Positions 8,942 to 16,833 of a stretch of 64,000 nt of DNA are shown here, piece by piece. The stretch is from the NCBI RefSeq assembly GCF_900187645.1, contig NZ_FYEE01000009.1:62001-126000 (forward strand), in the 5' to 3' direction. The position numbers and the translations under genes were made by a program. The stretch's first letter is position 1; the number at the start of each line of letters is the position of its first letter. Below the pieces are notes generated by a model. That model made no database searches, was not told where the DNA came from, and was given only the letters and a program-made list of their open reading frames with translations. Source of the DNA: Pseudomonas sp. Irchel 3E20 (lineage in GTDB: Bacteria > Pseudomonadota > Gammaproteobacteria > Pseudomonadales > Pseudomonadaceae).

Positions 8942-9910
8942 ATGCCTGCAGATCAGTTTGCGCTTTCCTCGGACCTCATCAACGAGCTGTTGCGTGGCAT
9001 GCGCCTGCGTGGCGTTGAATACCGGCGTATCCAAACGGGCCCAACCTTTGGTTTGGGTTTCGCGGAAAAACCTGGGCATGCCTGGTTCCACTTCATGGCC
9101 GTCGGCAATGCGCTAATGCGAATGGAGGACGGCAGCACCTACGCGCTGTCTGCCGGCAACGCCGTGTTCATCTCCCACGGCGCAGCCCATCAACTGTCTT
9201 CCCATTCCCACGTGCCTGTTCAAGACATCGACCGTCTAAACGGCGCGCCCTTAGGTGACACCGTCAGCGCGGTGGATACCGGAACCGATGCCAGCCCCAC
9301 GCCGAGCACCCTTGTGTTCAGTGGTTGCATGGAGTTTGAACTGGGCAGTATCCATGGCCTTGGCCGGCTGATGCCGGGCCTCATGCTGATTGATGCCGGC
9401 GGCCAGCGTTACCCCGGGCTGGTGCCAATCCTGACCACCATGGAACGCGAGGTCAGTGCCGCCCGTGTCGGGTTCGCCGGTATCCTCGCGCGGTTGGCCG
9501 ACGTGGTGGCCGCCATGGTCGTTCGCGGTTGGGTGGAGTGCGCCTGCGGGAATGCTTCTGGCCTGGTCGCTGCCTTGCGCGATCCACGCTTGGCCGGTGC
9601 ACTGCTGGCGCTCCATCAACAACCGGGCCGCGACTGGACCGTCGCGCAGTTGGCAGAGCAATGCAATACCTCGCGTTCGGTCTTCGCGGACCGCTTTCAA
9701 GTGACGATTGGCATGACCCCGCTGCGCTATGTCACCGAACTGCGAATGCGGCTTGCAAGCCAGTGGCTGACCCTCGAAAGGCTGCCGATTGAAGAGGTGG
9801 CGCAGCGCTTGGGCTATACCTCCCAGGCCGCTTTCAGTCGCGCATTCAAGCGCATTACGGGTAAGACACCGGGTGTGAGTCGCAAGGTGAGGCAGCACGC
9901 GGTTACTTGA
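8942..9910 (+). CDS. AraC family transcriptional regulator with cupin N-terminus
   Basis: 322 residues. Residues 1-190 form a cupin-like ligand domain of the kind found in Pseudomonas AraC proteins (GHAWFHFMAVGNALMRMEDG, then AGNAVFISHGAAHQL). Residues about 215-315 carry the two helix-turn-helix motifs (WTVAQLAEQCNTSRSVFADR and PIEEVAQRLGYTSQAAFSRA, followed by FKRITGKTPG). The ATG at 8942 has only a weak ribosome-binding site. It is divergent from the NepI-like exporter gene and is its probable regulator. The ligand is unknown. Confidence 0.9.
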   Translation: MPADQFALSSDLINELLRGMRLRGVEYRRIQTGPTFGLGFAEKPGHAWFHFMAVGNALMRMEDGSTYALSAGNAVFISHGAAHQLSSHSHVPVQDIDRLNGAPLGDTVSAVDTGTDASPTPSTLVFSGCMEFELGSIHGLGRLMPGLMLIDAGGQRYPGLVPILTTMEREVSAARVGFAGILARLADVVAAMVVRGWVECACGNASGLVAALRDPRLAGALLALHQQPGRDWTVAQLAEQCNTSRSVFADRFQVTIGMTPLRYVTELRMRLASQWLTLERLPIEEVAQRLGYTSQAAFSRAFKRITGKTPGVSRKVRQHAVT

Positions 9911-10020
9911 AACCGAGCGCAAGCAGTGGATGATCCGTGCCTGTGATTCATTTACCGCCCGTGACGTCGAGGAATGTACCGGTACGCCAGCCATAGGGTC
10001 GCCCGTGCCACGCCACGAAT

Positions 10021-11415
10021 TCAACGCTCGGGGGGTGTTCTCGACGCGCAGGGAGCGCCAAGCGCAGCCTGGCGACCGGCTGGGATTTTGGCGAGCGGTA
10101 ACCAGACGCAGACCTCGAACCCCTCCTGTCGCCCTGTTGCAGGGGAGACCAATTTCATTCTCGCGTTGACACCCTGCACAACGGCTTTGGCAATCGCCAA
10201 CCCCAGCCCTGAACCGCTGATTTCACTGTGACCGCGCACAAAACGCTCGGTGAGTTGCTGCAACACCGGCGCGGGCACCGGCGGACCACCATTGACCACC
10301 CGCAGCAGCGCCTGATGGGTGAGGCTGACTTCGACTGGTTGATCCGCAGCGCCATACTTGAGTGCGTTCTCGATCAGGTTGCGCAACAGAATGGCGAAGG
10401 CGTCCGGGTCTATCGTCGAGTACACACTCGTCTGGGTTGGCAGGTGCAGCTCGATCCGGTGCCCACTGCTGTGGTACCACTCATCGACCACATGGGCCAG
10501 CAGCGGGATGAGGTCCTGGGGCGTTTCGGACAACAGCCCGCCCCCCTCGGCCTTGGCCAACTGCATGAGTTTTTCCGAGAGCCGAGCCAGTTCGCGCAAC
10601 GCGCTTTCGATTTTAGCCGCGCGTAACCGCAACGGGCCCTCGGGCGCTTCGTATTGCAAACGCTGAATCTGCGCCAAGGTCGCGGCCAGTGGCGTGCGCA
10701 GTTCATGGGCACTGTTGGCCGTAAAGCTGCGCTCGGCCTCCAACGCCTTGCGCAAACGTTCCAGTAGATGATTGACCGCCTCGGCCAGTGGCGCGATTTC
10801 CGCCGGCAATCGCGCTCCGCTGATCGGCGACAGATCACCCACGCCCCGCGCTTCCACGGCACGACGGTAAGCCAATACGCTGCGCAGGCTGATGCGCACA
10901 AACATCCAGGTGCCTAACAGGCTGATGGGAATCAGCACCAGTAAAGGCAACAGCAAGGCAAGCGACGCTTCCCACGCTGCTTCACGGCGGTGCTTCAGCG
11001 GTTCGGCGACTTCGATGAACACCGTCTCACGCAGCGCACTGGCGCCGTACAAACGGTATTTTTTAGTGGTTGAAAAGCCTTCGACAGGGTGTGGGTTGAA
11101 GATCTTCGGGTTGGCGTCGTGGGACTGCATCAGCACCTGGCCCTTAGCATCGCGCACCAGGTACGTCAGGTGTTCCTTGTGCATTTTCAGGGTGGCGACA
11201 TGCTGCGCCTGCGTGGGGTCTTCCCGGTTGCTGATTTCCAGCACGGCCAGGGGCAGGATGCGCTGTGCAGTCTCTTGCAGCGCGCTGTCGAACACCTCGT
11301 TCAATTCATGTTGCACCACCAGCCAGGCACCGACGGTCGCCGCCAGCCACAGCAAGGTCGTGCCCAACGTCAAACCCAGGCCGAGACGTTTTTGCAGGCT
11401 TGACGACGGCTTCAT
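10021..11415 (-). CDS. Sensor histidine kinase, OmpR-partner type
   Basis: Membrane-bound kinase of 464 residues. Helix 1 is at about 12-34, a periplasmic sensor loop at about 35-148, helix 2 at about 150-172, then HAMP. The HisKA motif FTANSAHELRTPLAATLAQI has phospho-accepting His 238. The HATPase domain shows NLIENALKYG and GSGLGLAIAKAV. The periplasmic loop contains LRETVFIEVAEPL, an acidic cluster that might bind a cation, but not a canonical RExxE iron motif. Its start overlaps the stop of the response regulator by 4 bases, so the two are translated together. Position beside the PepSY/DUF2271/ApbE operon suggests it senses a metal or redox signal; the ligand is unproven. Confidence 0.93.
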   Translation of the reverse strand: MKPSSSLQKRLGLGLTLGTTLLWLAATVGAWLVVQHELNEVFDSALQETAQRILPLAVLEISNREDPTQAQHVATLKMHKEHLTYLVRDAKGQVLMQSHDANPKIFNPHPVEGFSTTKKYRLYGASALRETVFIEVAEPLKHRREAAWEASLALLLPLLVLIPISLLGTWMFVRISLRSVLAYRRAVEARGVGDLSPISGARLPAEIAPLAEAVNHLLERLRKALEAERSFTANSAHELRTPLAATLAQIQRLQYEAPEGPLRLRAAKIESALRELARLSEKLMQLAKAEGGGLLSETPQDLIPLLAHVVDEWYHSSGHRIELHLPTQTSVYSTIDPDAFAILLRNLIENALKYGAADQPVEVSLTHQALLRVVNGGPPVPAPVLQQLTERFVRGHSEISGSGLGLAIAKAVVQGVNARMKLVSPATGRQEGFEVCVWLPLAKIPAGRQAALGAPCASRTPPER

Positions 11416-12071
11416 ACGGACATCAACCGGTAGCCCATGCCCCGCACGGTTTCAATCAGCTCGCGGCCGAGTTTTTTACGCAGCCGGCTGATGTAGACCT
11501 CGATGGTATTGCTCTCGATTTCGGCGCCGAAGGCATACAGCCGGTCCTCCAACTGCGACTTGGACAGCAACGCGCTGGGGCGTTGCACAAAAGCCTCGAA
11601 CAGCGCCCACTCCCGCGCCGTCAGGTCCACCGTCGCGCCGGCCCGTTGCACTGTGCGGGCGCTCATGTCGACCTGCACATCACCGAGCTTGATCTGCGGA
11701 TTGGGGTTGCCGCTATAACGTCGGGCCACCGCTGCCACACGGGCCGAGAGTTCAAACAAGTCGAACGGTTTGACCAGGTAGTCGTCGGCGCCAGCATTGA
11801 GGCCGGCAATACGATCGGAAATCTGATCCTGTGCAGTCAGGATAATCACCGGGGTCACGTTCCCTGCCGAGCGTTGCTGACGTAAAAAGTCCAGCCCCCG
11901 GCCATCCGGGAGCATCAGATCCAGAAGGATCAAGTCGTACACCGTGGTGCGCACGCTGTTGCGCGCATGCTCCAGGCGCTGCACCCAATCGACGGCGTGG
12001 CCATCATCGGCAATCTGTTCGCGCACTGCCTCCCCCAACCCCGCTGCGTCCTCGACCAATAAAACCCGCAT
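11412..12071 (-). CDS. OmpR/PhoB family response regulator
   Basis: 219 residues. Receiver domain with acidic pocket VEDAAG, phospho-acceptor Asp 51 in LILLDLMLPDG, and the conserved Lys 101 in YLVKPFDLFEL. The winged-helix output domain ends in YISRLRKKLGRELIETVRGM. It is the first gene of the two-gene operon with the histidine kinase. Its start is divergent from the PepSY gene at 12204 with 132 bases between. That arrangement makes the PepSY/DUF2271/reductase/ApbE genes the natural target, possibly through the inverted repeat at 12125-12140. Confidence 0.93.
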   Translation of the reverse strand: MRVLLVEDAAGLGEAVREQIADDGHAVDWVQRLEHARNSVRTTVYDLILLDLMLPDGRGLDFLRQQRSAGNVTPVIILTAQDQISDRIAGLNAGADDYLVKPFDLFELSARVAAVARRYSGNPNPQIKLGDVQVDMSARTVQRAGATVDLTAREWALFEAFVQRPSALLSKSQLEDRLYAFGAEIESNTIEVYISRLRKKLGRELIETVRGMGYRLMSV

Positions 12072-12124
12072 CTGGCATCTCCTGGGATGGTTGTCGTGCA
12101 GCAGCTTAATTGCCTTACCTGACG

Positions 12125-12140
12125 TGAATCTGAAGATTCA
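12125..12140. promoter_or_regulatory. Inverted repeat TGAATC-TGAA-GATTCA in divergent promoter
   Basis: Perfect 6-base arms with a 4-base spacer, in the 132-base gap between the response regulator and the PepSY gene. The location suits an operator controlling both directions. OmpR-family regulators usually bind direct repeats, so another factor is possible. Confidence 0.4.
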
Positions 12141-12203
12141 GCTGGTTGTCAGGAATGCACCTTAAGGTACGCCCCTGACGCCGACCTCGGCAGGAGACAG
12201 ATC

Positions 12204-12527
12204 ATGAAATCAGGTTTTATTGCCAACACCACGCTGCTGAGCCTGCTGCTCAGTGGTTACGCCCTGGCGGATGACCATTGCAGCGACCCGGTGAGCGACT
12301 GGCAACCGCGCGAAACCCTGCGTCAGCAGGTAGAGCGGCAATACGGCTGGAGCGTGCAACGCATCAAGGTCGACGACGGTTGTTACGAGCTCAAGGGGTT
12401 GGACCGCAAAGGCAATGCCATCGAAGCCAGCTATTCGCCGGCCTCACTGCGCCTGCGCACGTTCGAGATCCATTTCCTCGACGACGGCGATGCCAGGGAT
12501 TACCTCGGCACCCCGCTCACCGAGTGA
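12204..12527 (+). CDS. Secreted single-domain PepSY protein
   Basis: 107 residues. A signal peptide (MKSGFIANTTLLSLLLSGYALA) precedes a mature part that begins DDHCSDP and holds one PepSY unit, recognisable from PRETLRQQVERQYGWSVQRI, then CYELKGLDRKGNAIEASYSP. Two cysteines (about 26 and 57) could form a disulphide in the periplasm. PepSY domains of this size often sit beside two-component systems that respond to metals or envelope stress. AGGAGA precedes the ATG. It is the first gene of the rightward operon, 93 bases ahead of the DUF2271 gene. The mechanistic role is unknown. Confidence 0.85.
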   Translation: MKSGFIANTTLLSLLLSGYALADDHCSDPVSDWQPRETLRQQVERQYGWSVQRIKVDDGCYELKGLDRKGNAIEASYSPASLRLRTFEIHFLDDGDARDYLGTPLTE

Positions 12528-12620
12528 TGCCTTACCTGCCGATGAGTTTTTCCTGCGCTTCAGGTTGCTGTCAGCAAGCAGGTCCAGGCTCTTGGCCTAA
12601 CGATCAAAAAGGACACCCCC

Positions 12621-13091
12621 ATGAAAAAGATCATCGCAGCCACTTGCCTTGCCGGCGCCATTGCCCTGCCGGGCCTGGCCCAGGCCCGTGAAGTGACCTT
12701 GACCACCCAGCTCAAGAACTACAGCGGCAATGAAGCTTACCTGGCGATCTACGTGACCGACGCCAACGGCCAATACCAGAAAACCCTTTGGGTGGCCGGT
12801 AAGAAGGCCAAGTACTACAAGCATCTGGGCGACTGGGCCCGGGGCAGCGCAATGAACCCAAGCGAGTTCGACGGGGTCAGCGGCGCCAGTGTCGGCAGCG
12901 GGCGCACGCTCAAAGTCAGCGTCGAACTGGCCGACACCCTGATTGATGCCGGGTATCAGATCCGCATCGACAGCGCCGTCGAAGACAAACGCGATGCCCG
13001 CGCTGATGTCAGCGTGCCCTTGACGTCTGAGGGCGCAGGCAAGCCGGCGCCCGGCAATACCTACGTCAGTTCCTTTACTTACGACCTGTAG
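12621..13091 (+). CDS. DUF2271 periplasmic protein with candidate ApbE flavinylation motif
   Basis: 156 residues. The signal peptide MKKIIAATCLAGAIALPGLA ends in AQA, followed by a beta-rich domain of the DUF2271 family (LKNYSGNEAYLAIYVTDANG, then WVAGKKAKYYKHLGDWAR). Residues 84-90 read DGVSGAS, encoded at 12870-12890. This fits the D-x-x-S/T-G-A-S/T pattern whose last Ser/Thr receives FMN from ApbE, as in NqrB, NqrC and RnfG. Since an apbE gene ends the same operon, Ser 90 is the predicted FMN attachment site. The protein would then be a periplasmic electron carrier. AAGGA precedes the ATG. The flavinylation is inference; the motif and context are visible. Confidence 0.85.
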   Translation: MKKIIAATCLAGAIALPGLAQAREVTLTTQLKNYSGNEAYLAIYVTDANGQYQKTLWVAGKKAKYYKHLGDWARGSAMNPSEFDGVSGASVGSGRTLKVSVELADTLIDAGYQIRIDSAVEDKRDARADVSVPLTSEGAGKPAPGNTYVSSFTYDL

Positions 13092-13116
13092 CACCCGCCA
13101 TTTCTGGAGGCTGAAC

Positions 13117-15297
13117 ATGCTTCGCCAGTTCCATTCCCTACCTGGCCTGATCGCCGCCCTGTTGGTCATGCTGTTGGCCATCAGCGGCGCGATCCTGTCC
13201 GTCGAGCCGGCCCTGGAGCACCTGCAAAGCACGCCCACTTCTACTGGGCAGCTCAATGTCGGCCAACTGGCCGGGCGCATTGCCAGCCACTTTCCGGGCG
13301 TGGAGCAGATCCAGCGCACAGCGTCCGGCACGGTGCTCGTCTACTACAACCAGAACGGCCAGGCCGGGGCGCAAACGGTCAACCCACTGACCGGCCAAGG
13401 CCTCGCCCCATACGAGCCCTCCCCATTCTCCCGTTGGGTGAAAGAACTGCACCGCTCACTGTTTCTTGGCACGCCGGGCCACGGCGTATCGGGAGCCGGC
13501 GCGCTGTTCATGCTGATGCTGTCGGTGTCGGGTGCGCTATTGCTGGCCCGGCGCCTGGGCGGCTGGCGCAACCTGCTGCGGCCACTGCGGGGCACCTTCA
13601 GCCAGCACTGGCATGCTGAAGTCGGGCGCCTGGCACTGCTCGGGCTGCTGCTGTCGGCATTGAGCGGGCTTTACATGTCCGCCACCGGCTTCGGTTTTAT
13701 CGCCGACGGCAGTCAACCAGAGCCTGCCTTCCCCGCCCACGTCAGCACCGGCCCGGCCTTGCCAGTAGGGAAGCAGCAAGCGTTGCAGGCCACCGACCTG
13801 AACGACCTGCGCGAGCTGGTCTTCCCCAGCCCTGGCAACCCGCGCGATGTGTTTTCCCTGCGCACGGCCCAAGGTGAAGGCTACGTGGATCAGACCAGCG
13901 GCGCCTTGTTGTCGTATCAAGCCTACGACCCGATGCACAACCTCTACGAGTTGATCTTTCGGTTGCACACCGGCGAAGGCCTCTGGTGGCTGGGCCTGCT
14001 GCTTGGGCTCTGCGCCCTCTGCGTGCCGCTGATGAGCGTGACCGGCATCCTGTTGTGGTGGCGCCGCCGCAAGGCTGGCCCGACTATCCGCCACAACACC
14101 CCGGCCCACTGCGCCGACAGCGTGATTCTGGTGGGCAGTGAAAACAACAGCACCTGGGGCTTTGCCAACACCTTGCACGACGCACTGCGCCGCAGTGGCC
14201 ATCAGGTGCATAGCGCGCCGATGAATGAATGGACGGGCGACTACCCCACTGCCCAACGGGTGTTGATCCTCACCGCGACCCACGGAGACGGCAATGCACC
14301 GGCCTCGGCTTCGCAGTTCCTGGCGCGGTTGGCCAAGACCGGCCTCAAGCCCGGCCTGCCCTTTGCCGTGCTGGGCCTGGGCGATCGCCAGTTTACGCAG
14401 TTCTGTCAGTACGCCCATCAGGTCCAGGAGGCAATGTCCCAGGCCGGTGGCTCGCCCTTGCTGGGGCTGGAAACCGTCAACCGCCAGTCCTCTCAGGAGT
14501 TTGCGCGCTGGGGCCACGCGCTGGGCGAAGCGTTGGGCCAGGAACTGCTGCTGGTTCACACCCCGCAGCCGCCGCGTACACATCAATTGCAACTGACAGA
14601 GCGGGTTGTCTATGGCGAACAGGTGAACGCGCCGACCCACATACTGCGCTTCAAAGCCCGCGGCAAATTGCCAGGCTTTCTGGCCGGCGACCTGGTGGGG
14701 ATTGTGCCCCCCGGCAGCCCGATCCCGCGTTTTTACTCGTTGGCCAGCGGCTCCCAGGACGGCGTGTTGGAGATCTGCGTGCGTAAACACAGCGGTGGCC
14801 TGTGCTCGGAGTTCCTTCATGGCCTGGGCATCGGCGCGCATATTGAGGCGTTTATCCAGCCCAACCCGCAATTTCGCCCGGCATCGGGCGCCCACCCGGT
14901 GATCCTCATCGGCGCCGGCACCGGCATCGGTCCTCTGGCCGGTTTTATCCGTAACAACAAGGCCCGGCACCCCATGCACTTGTATTGGGGTGGGCGCAAC
15001 CCGGCCTCGGACTTTCTCTACGAGCCGCAGCTTAACCAATACTTGTCGGACCAGCGCCTCACGGCACTGCGCGCCGCCTTCTCTCAGAGCCAGGACCACA
15101 GCTATGTGCAAGACCGGCTGATCGGCGATGCGCCGGCCTTGCGCCGACTGATTGAAAAAGGCGCCCAGGTGCTGGTGTGTGGCAGCCGCGAAATGGCCAA
15201 AGGCGTGATGCAGGCCCTCGATGAGGTGTTGGCGCCTCTGAACCTGAATGTGCTGACCCTCAAGGCACAAGGACGCTACCGTGAAGACGTCTACTGA
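13117..15297 (+). CDS. PepSY-membrane / flavodoxin / NAD(P)H reductase fusion protein
   Basis: 726 residues, predicted inner-membrane electron-transfer protein. Residues 1-315 are a PepSY-TM module with helices at about 8-30, 124-145, 170-192 and 288-315. Histidines near membrane edges (H6, H112, H166, H284 in FRLHTGEGLWW) could ligate haem. Residues about 335-475 are a flavodoxin (VILVGSENNSTWGFANTL, ATHGDGNAP). Residues about 490-726 are a ferredoxin-NADP reductase module (RFYSLASGS, GTGIGPLAGFIR, LVCGSREMAKGV) ending GRYREDVY, like the CysJ/P450-reductase C-terminus. Cytosolic NAD(P)H electrons would pass FAD to FMN to membrane and outward. Similar fusions occur in Pseudomonas iron-uptake loci. 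The acceptor here may be the DUF2271 protein or ferric iron (inference). Confidence 0.88.
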   Translation: MLRQFHSLPGLIAALLVMLLAISGAILSVEPALEHLQSTPTSTGQLNVGQLAGRIASHFPGVEQIQRTASGTVLVYYNQNGQAGAQTVNPLTGQGLAPYEPSPFSRWVKELHRSLFLGTPGHGVSGAGALFMLMLSVSGALLLARRLGGWRNLLRPLRGTFSQHWHAEVGRLALLGLLLSALSGLYMSATGFGFIADGSQPEPAFPAHVSTGPALPVGKQQALQATDLNDLRELVFPSPGNPRDVFSLRTAQGEGYVDQTSGALLSYQAYDPMHNLYELIFRLHTGEGLWWLGLLLGLCALCVPLMSVTGILLWWRRRKAGPTIRHNTPAHCADSVILVGSENNSTWGFANTLHDALRRSGHQVHSAPMNEWTGDYPTAQRVLILTATHGDGNAPASASQFLARLAKTGLKPGLPFAVLGLGDRQFTQFCQYAHQVQEAMSQAGGSPLLGLETVNRQSSQEFARWGHALGEALGQELLLVHTPQPPRTHQLQLTERVVYGEQVNAPTHILRFKARGKLPGFLAGDLVGIVPPGSPIPRFYSLASGSQDGVLEICVRKHSGGLCSEFLHGLGIGAHIEAFIQPNPQFRPASGAHPVILIGAGTGIGPLAGFIRNNKARHPMHLYWGGRNPASDFLYEPQLNQYLSDQRLTALRAAFSQSQDHSYVQDRLIGDAPALRRLIEKGAQVLVCGSREMAKGVMQALDEVLAPLNLNVLTLKAQGRYREDVY

Positions 15298-16252
15298 GTT
15301 GCCGCGCCACAGCCTGAGCGGTGAAACCATGGGCACTCGCTACACCGCCCTGTTTTATGCCGACGCCGGGATCGATGTCGACGATGTTGGCCGTCGCCTA
15401 GCCCACGCCGTGGCTCGGGTGGACCAACAAATGTCCACCTGGAAACCCGGCTCGGACCTCAACCGCCTCAACGCCGCCCCCGCTCACGAATGGGTGCCCG
15501 TTCCCAAGGAACTGGCCACGGTGCTGGCTGCTGCACTGCGCGTCAGTCAGCAATCCGGCGGCGCCTTCGACATCGCGGTGGGTGATCTGGTCAACGCCTG
15601 GGGGTTCGGCCCTGGGGAGCAGACGGGCCCGGAGCAAGCGCTCGGTACCCTGGCGCCGACCCCCCGCGTGTTGGCCAGCGCCGCGCTAGTGGTCGACTCG
15701 CAACGCAATCAGGTGCGCAAGCGCTCGGCGCTGAACCTGGATTTGAGTGGCATCGCTAAAGGTTTTGGCGTGGATGAGCTGGGCCGTTGCCTGGAGGGTT
15801 TGGGTATCACCCGCTACCTGGTCGGCATCGATGGCGAGATGCGCGCCCGGGGCATGAAACCTGACGGCCGGCGCTGGGCCGTGGCCCTGGAAAAGCCCAC
15901 CCGCGGCGTGCGTGAAGTGATGGGTGTGATGGAACTCAGCGATGCCGCTATCGCGACCTCCGGGGACTATCGACATTGGGTGGACGTGGCCGGTCAGTCC
16001 TATGCCCACACCATGAACCCGGCTACCGGCGCACCGCTGCGCAATCGGCTCGCCGCCGTCACCGTGGTGGCGGCCTCGTGCATGCTCGCCGATGCCTGGG
16101 CCACGGCGCTGATGGTCTTGGGCGAAACCCAGGGCCCACGCCTGGCCCAGGCACGCGGGATGGATGCGTTGTTCGTGCTGCGCGAGGGTCAGCAGTACAA
16201 AGAAATCTCGATTGTTGGCGGCCAGTTGCAGGCGCAGATTGAAAGCCGCTGA
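15281..16252 (+). CDS. apbE: FAD:protein FMN transferase (ApbE family)
   Basis: 323 residues. ApbE proteins attach FMN covalently to Ser/Thr of periplasmic or membrane redox proteins using FAD and Mg2+. Family features visible are the N-terminal SGETMGTRYTALF, the central LDLSGIAKGFGVDELGRCL, the nucleotide-binding GIDGEMRARGMKPDGRRW, and AIATSGDYRHW followed by YAHTMNPATGAPL. The GTG at 15281 overlaps the reductase gene by 17 bases, with AAGGA upstream; starting at the internal ATG (15329) would cut into the conserved GETMGT segment. I see no clear signal peptide or lipobox, which is unusual because ApbE usually acts in the periplasm. Its likely substrate is the DUF2271 protein two genes upstream. 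Confidence 0.9.
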   Translation: MKTSTELPRHSLSGETMGTRYTALFYADAGIDVDDVGRRLAHAVARVDQQMSTWKPGSDLNRLNAAPAHEWVPVPKELATVLAAALRVSQQSGGAFDIAVGDLVNAWGFGPGEQTGPEQALGTLAPTPRVLASAALVVDSQRNQVRKRSALNLDLSGIAKGFGVDELGRCLEGLGITRYLVGIDGEMRARGMKPDGRRWAVALEKPTRGVREVMGVMELSDAAIATSGDYRHWVDVAGQSYAHTMNPATGAPLRNRLAAVTVVAASCMLADAWATALMVLGETQGPRLAQARGMDALFVLREGQQYKEISIVGGQLQAQIESR

Positions 16253-16322
16253 CACCGAAAACTGGAAGGTGGGCATCACAAACAGGTCCGCTAGCAGCGG
16301 CCAGGCCTCTAAACGGCTATTC

Positions 16323-16350
16323 AGGGCGACAACTAAACTGTCGCCCTTTA
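16323..16350 (+). terminator. Terminator-like hairpin after apbE
   Basis: Stem AGGGCGACA paired with TGTCGCCCT (16323-16331 and 16339-16347) with a 7-base loop, ending in a short T stretch. It lies 70 bases after the apbE stop and would end the PepSY-to-ApbE operon; the short T tract keeps confidence moderate. Confidence 0.6.
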
Positions 16351-16357
16351 GGCTCCC

Positions 16358-16579
16358 CTAGAGCGGCAAGTACCCGAACAGCGACTTGCTCTCCAGGTAC
16401 TGGTCAAATCCCGCCTCACCCCACTCGCGCCCGTTACCCGACTGTTTATAGCCGCCAAAGGGCGCGGCTTGGTCGGCTCGGGCGCCGTTGAGCTGGACCA
16501 TGCCGGTGCGCAGGTGGCGCGCAACTGCGCGGCTGCGCTCAAGGCTTGCCGAAGTGACGTAGCCCGACAAGCCAGTCAA
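16358..16579 (-). pseudogene. Remnant of an NAD(P)-dependent aldehyde dehydrogenase (C-terminal end only)
   Basis: The frame encodes about 70 residues matching only the extreme C-terminus of the aldehyde dehydrogenase superfamily: GLSGYVTSASLERSRAVARH, then MVQLNGARADQAAPFGGYKQ, SGNGREWGEAGFDQYLE and a hydrophobic end. A full enzyme has about 480 residues with the catalytic Cys and Glu well upstream; none of that is present, and homology begins at the fragment's first residues. Nothing resembling the missing part occurs upstream up to the MscS gene. It is best read as a deletion remnant at a rearrangement boundary, not a functional gene. Confidence 0.75.
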
Positions 16580-16833
16580 CCTGATGCCCGCCCGCTCTGA
16601 TGACTTCGACTGGCATAAAGACCCCGGCCTGCGGGTGCTAAACCTCCCCTTCGCCCTACAGGCCGATCGCTGACCATTGTTTGGCTACCTGTGCTTCTGG
16701 TGGTCGTGGGCTGGTTACGCGTTGGGCGCCTGGCCCAAGCCTGAAGCCAGGGCCGCCGCAGGCAGATAAAACCGAACTCCCAGGGCTAAAACCGATCAGT
16801 TCCTTACAGACCCTGGCGTAAGGAGCCTGCATT
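16580..16833. other. Intergenic region with possible degraded coding
   Basis: 254 bases between the dehydrogenase remnant and the MscS gene. A short plus-strand frame from ATG 16584 (MPARSDDFDWHKDPGLRVLN and ten more codons) looks protein-like, and the sequence after its stop would encode an aromatic-rich stretch, so another gene remnant is possible. I cannot name a family. The promoter of the MscS gene should also lie here. Confidence 0.3.

Noticed and set aside
10021..11415. Assignment of the kinase as BqsS/CarS (Fe(II) or Ca sensor)
   Set aside because: The periplasmic loop has R-E-x-x-x-x-E but not the RExxE motif, and I cannot align it; the name would be a guess.
13537..15336. Long minus-strand frame opposite the reductase fusion gene
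   Set aside because: Shadow of a gene with clear flavodoxin and reductase motifs.
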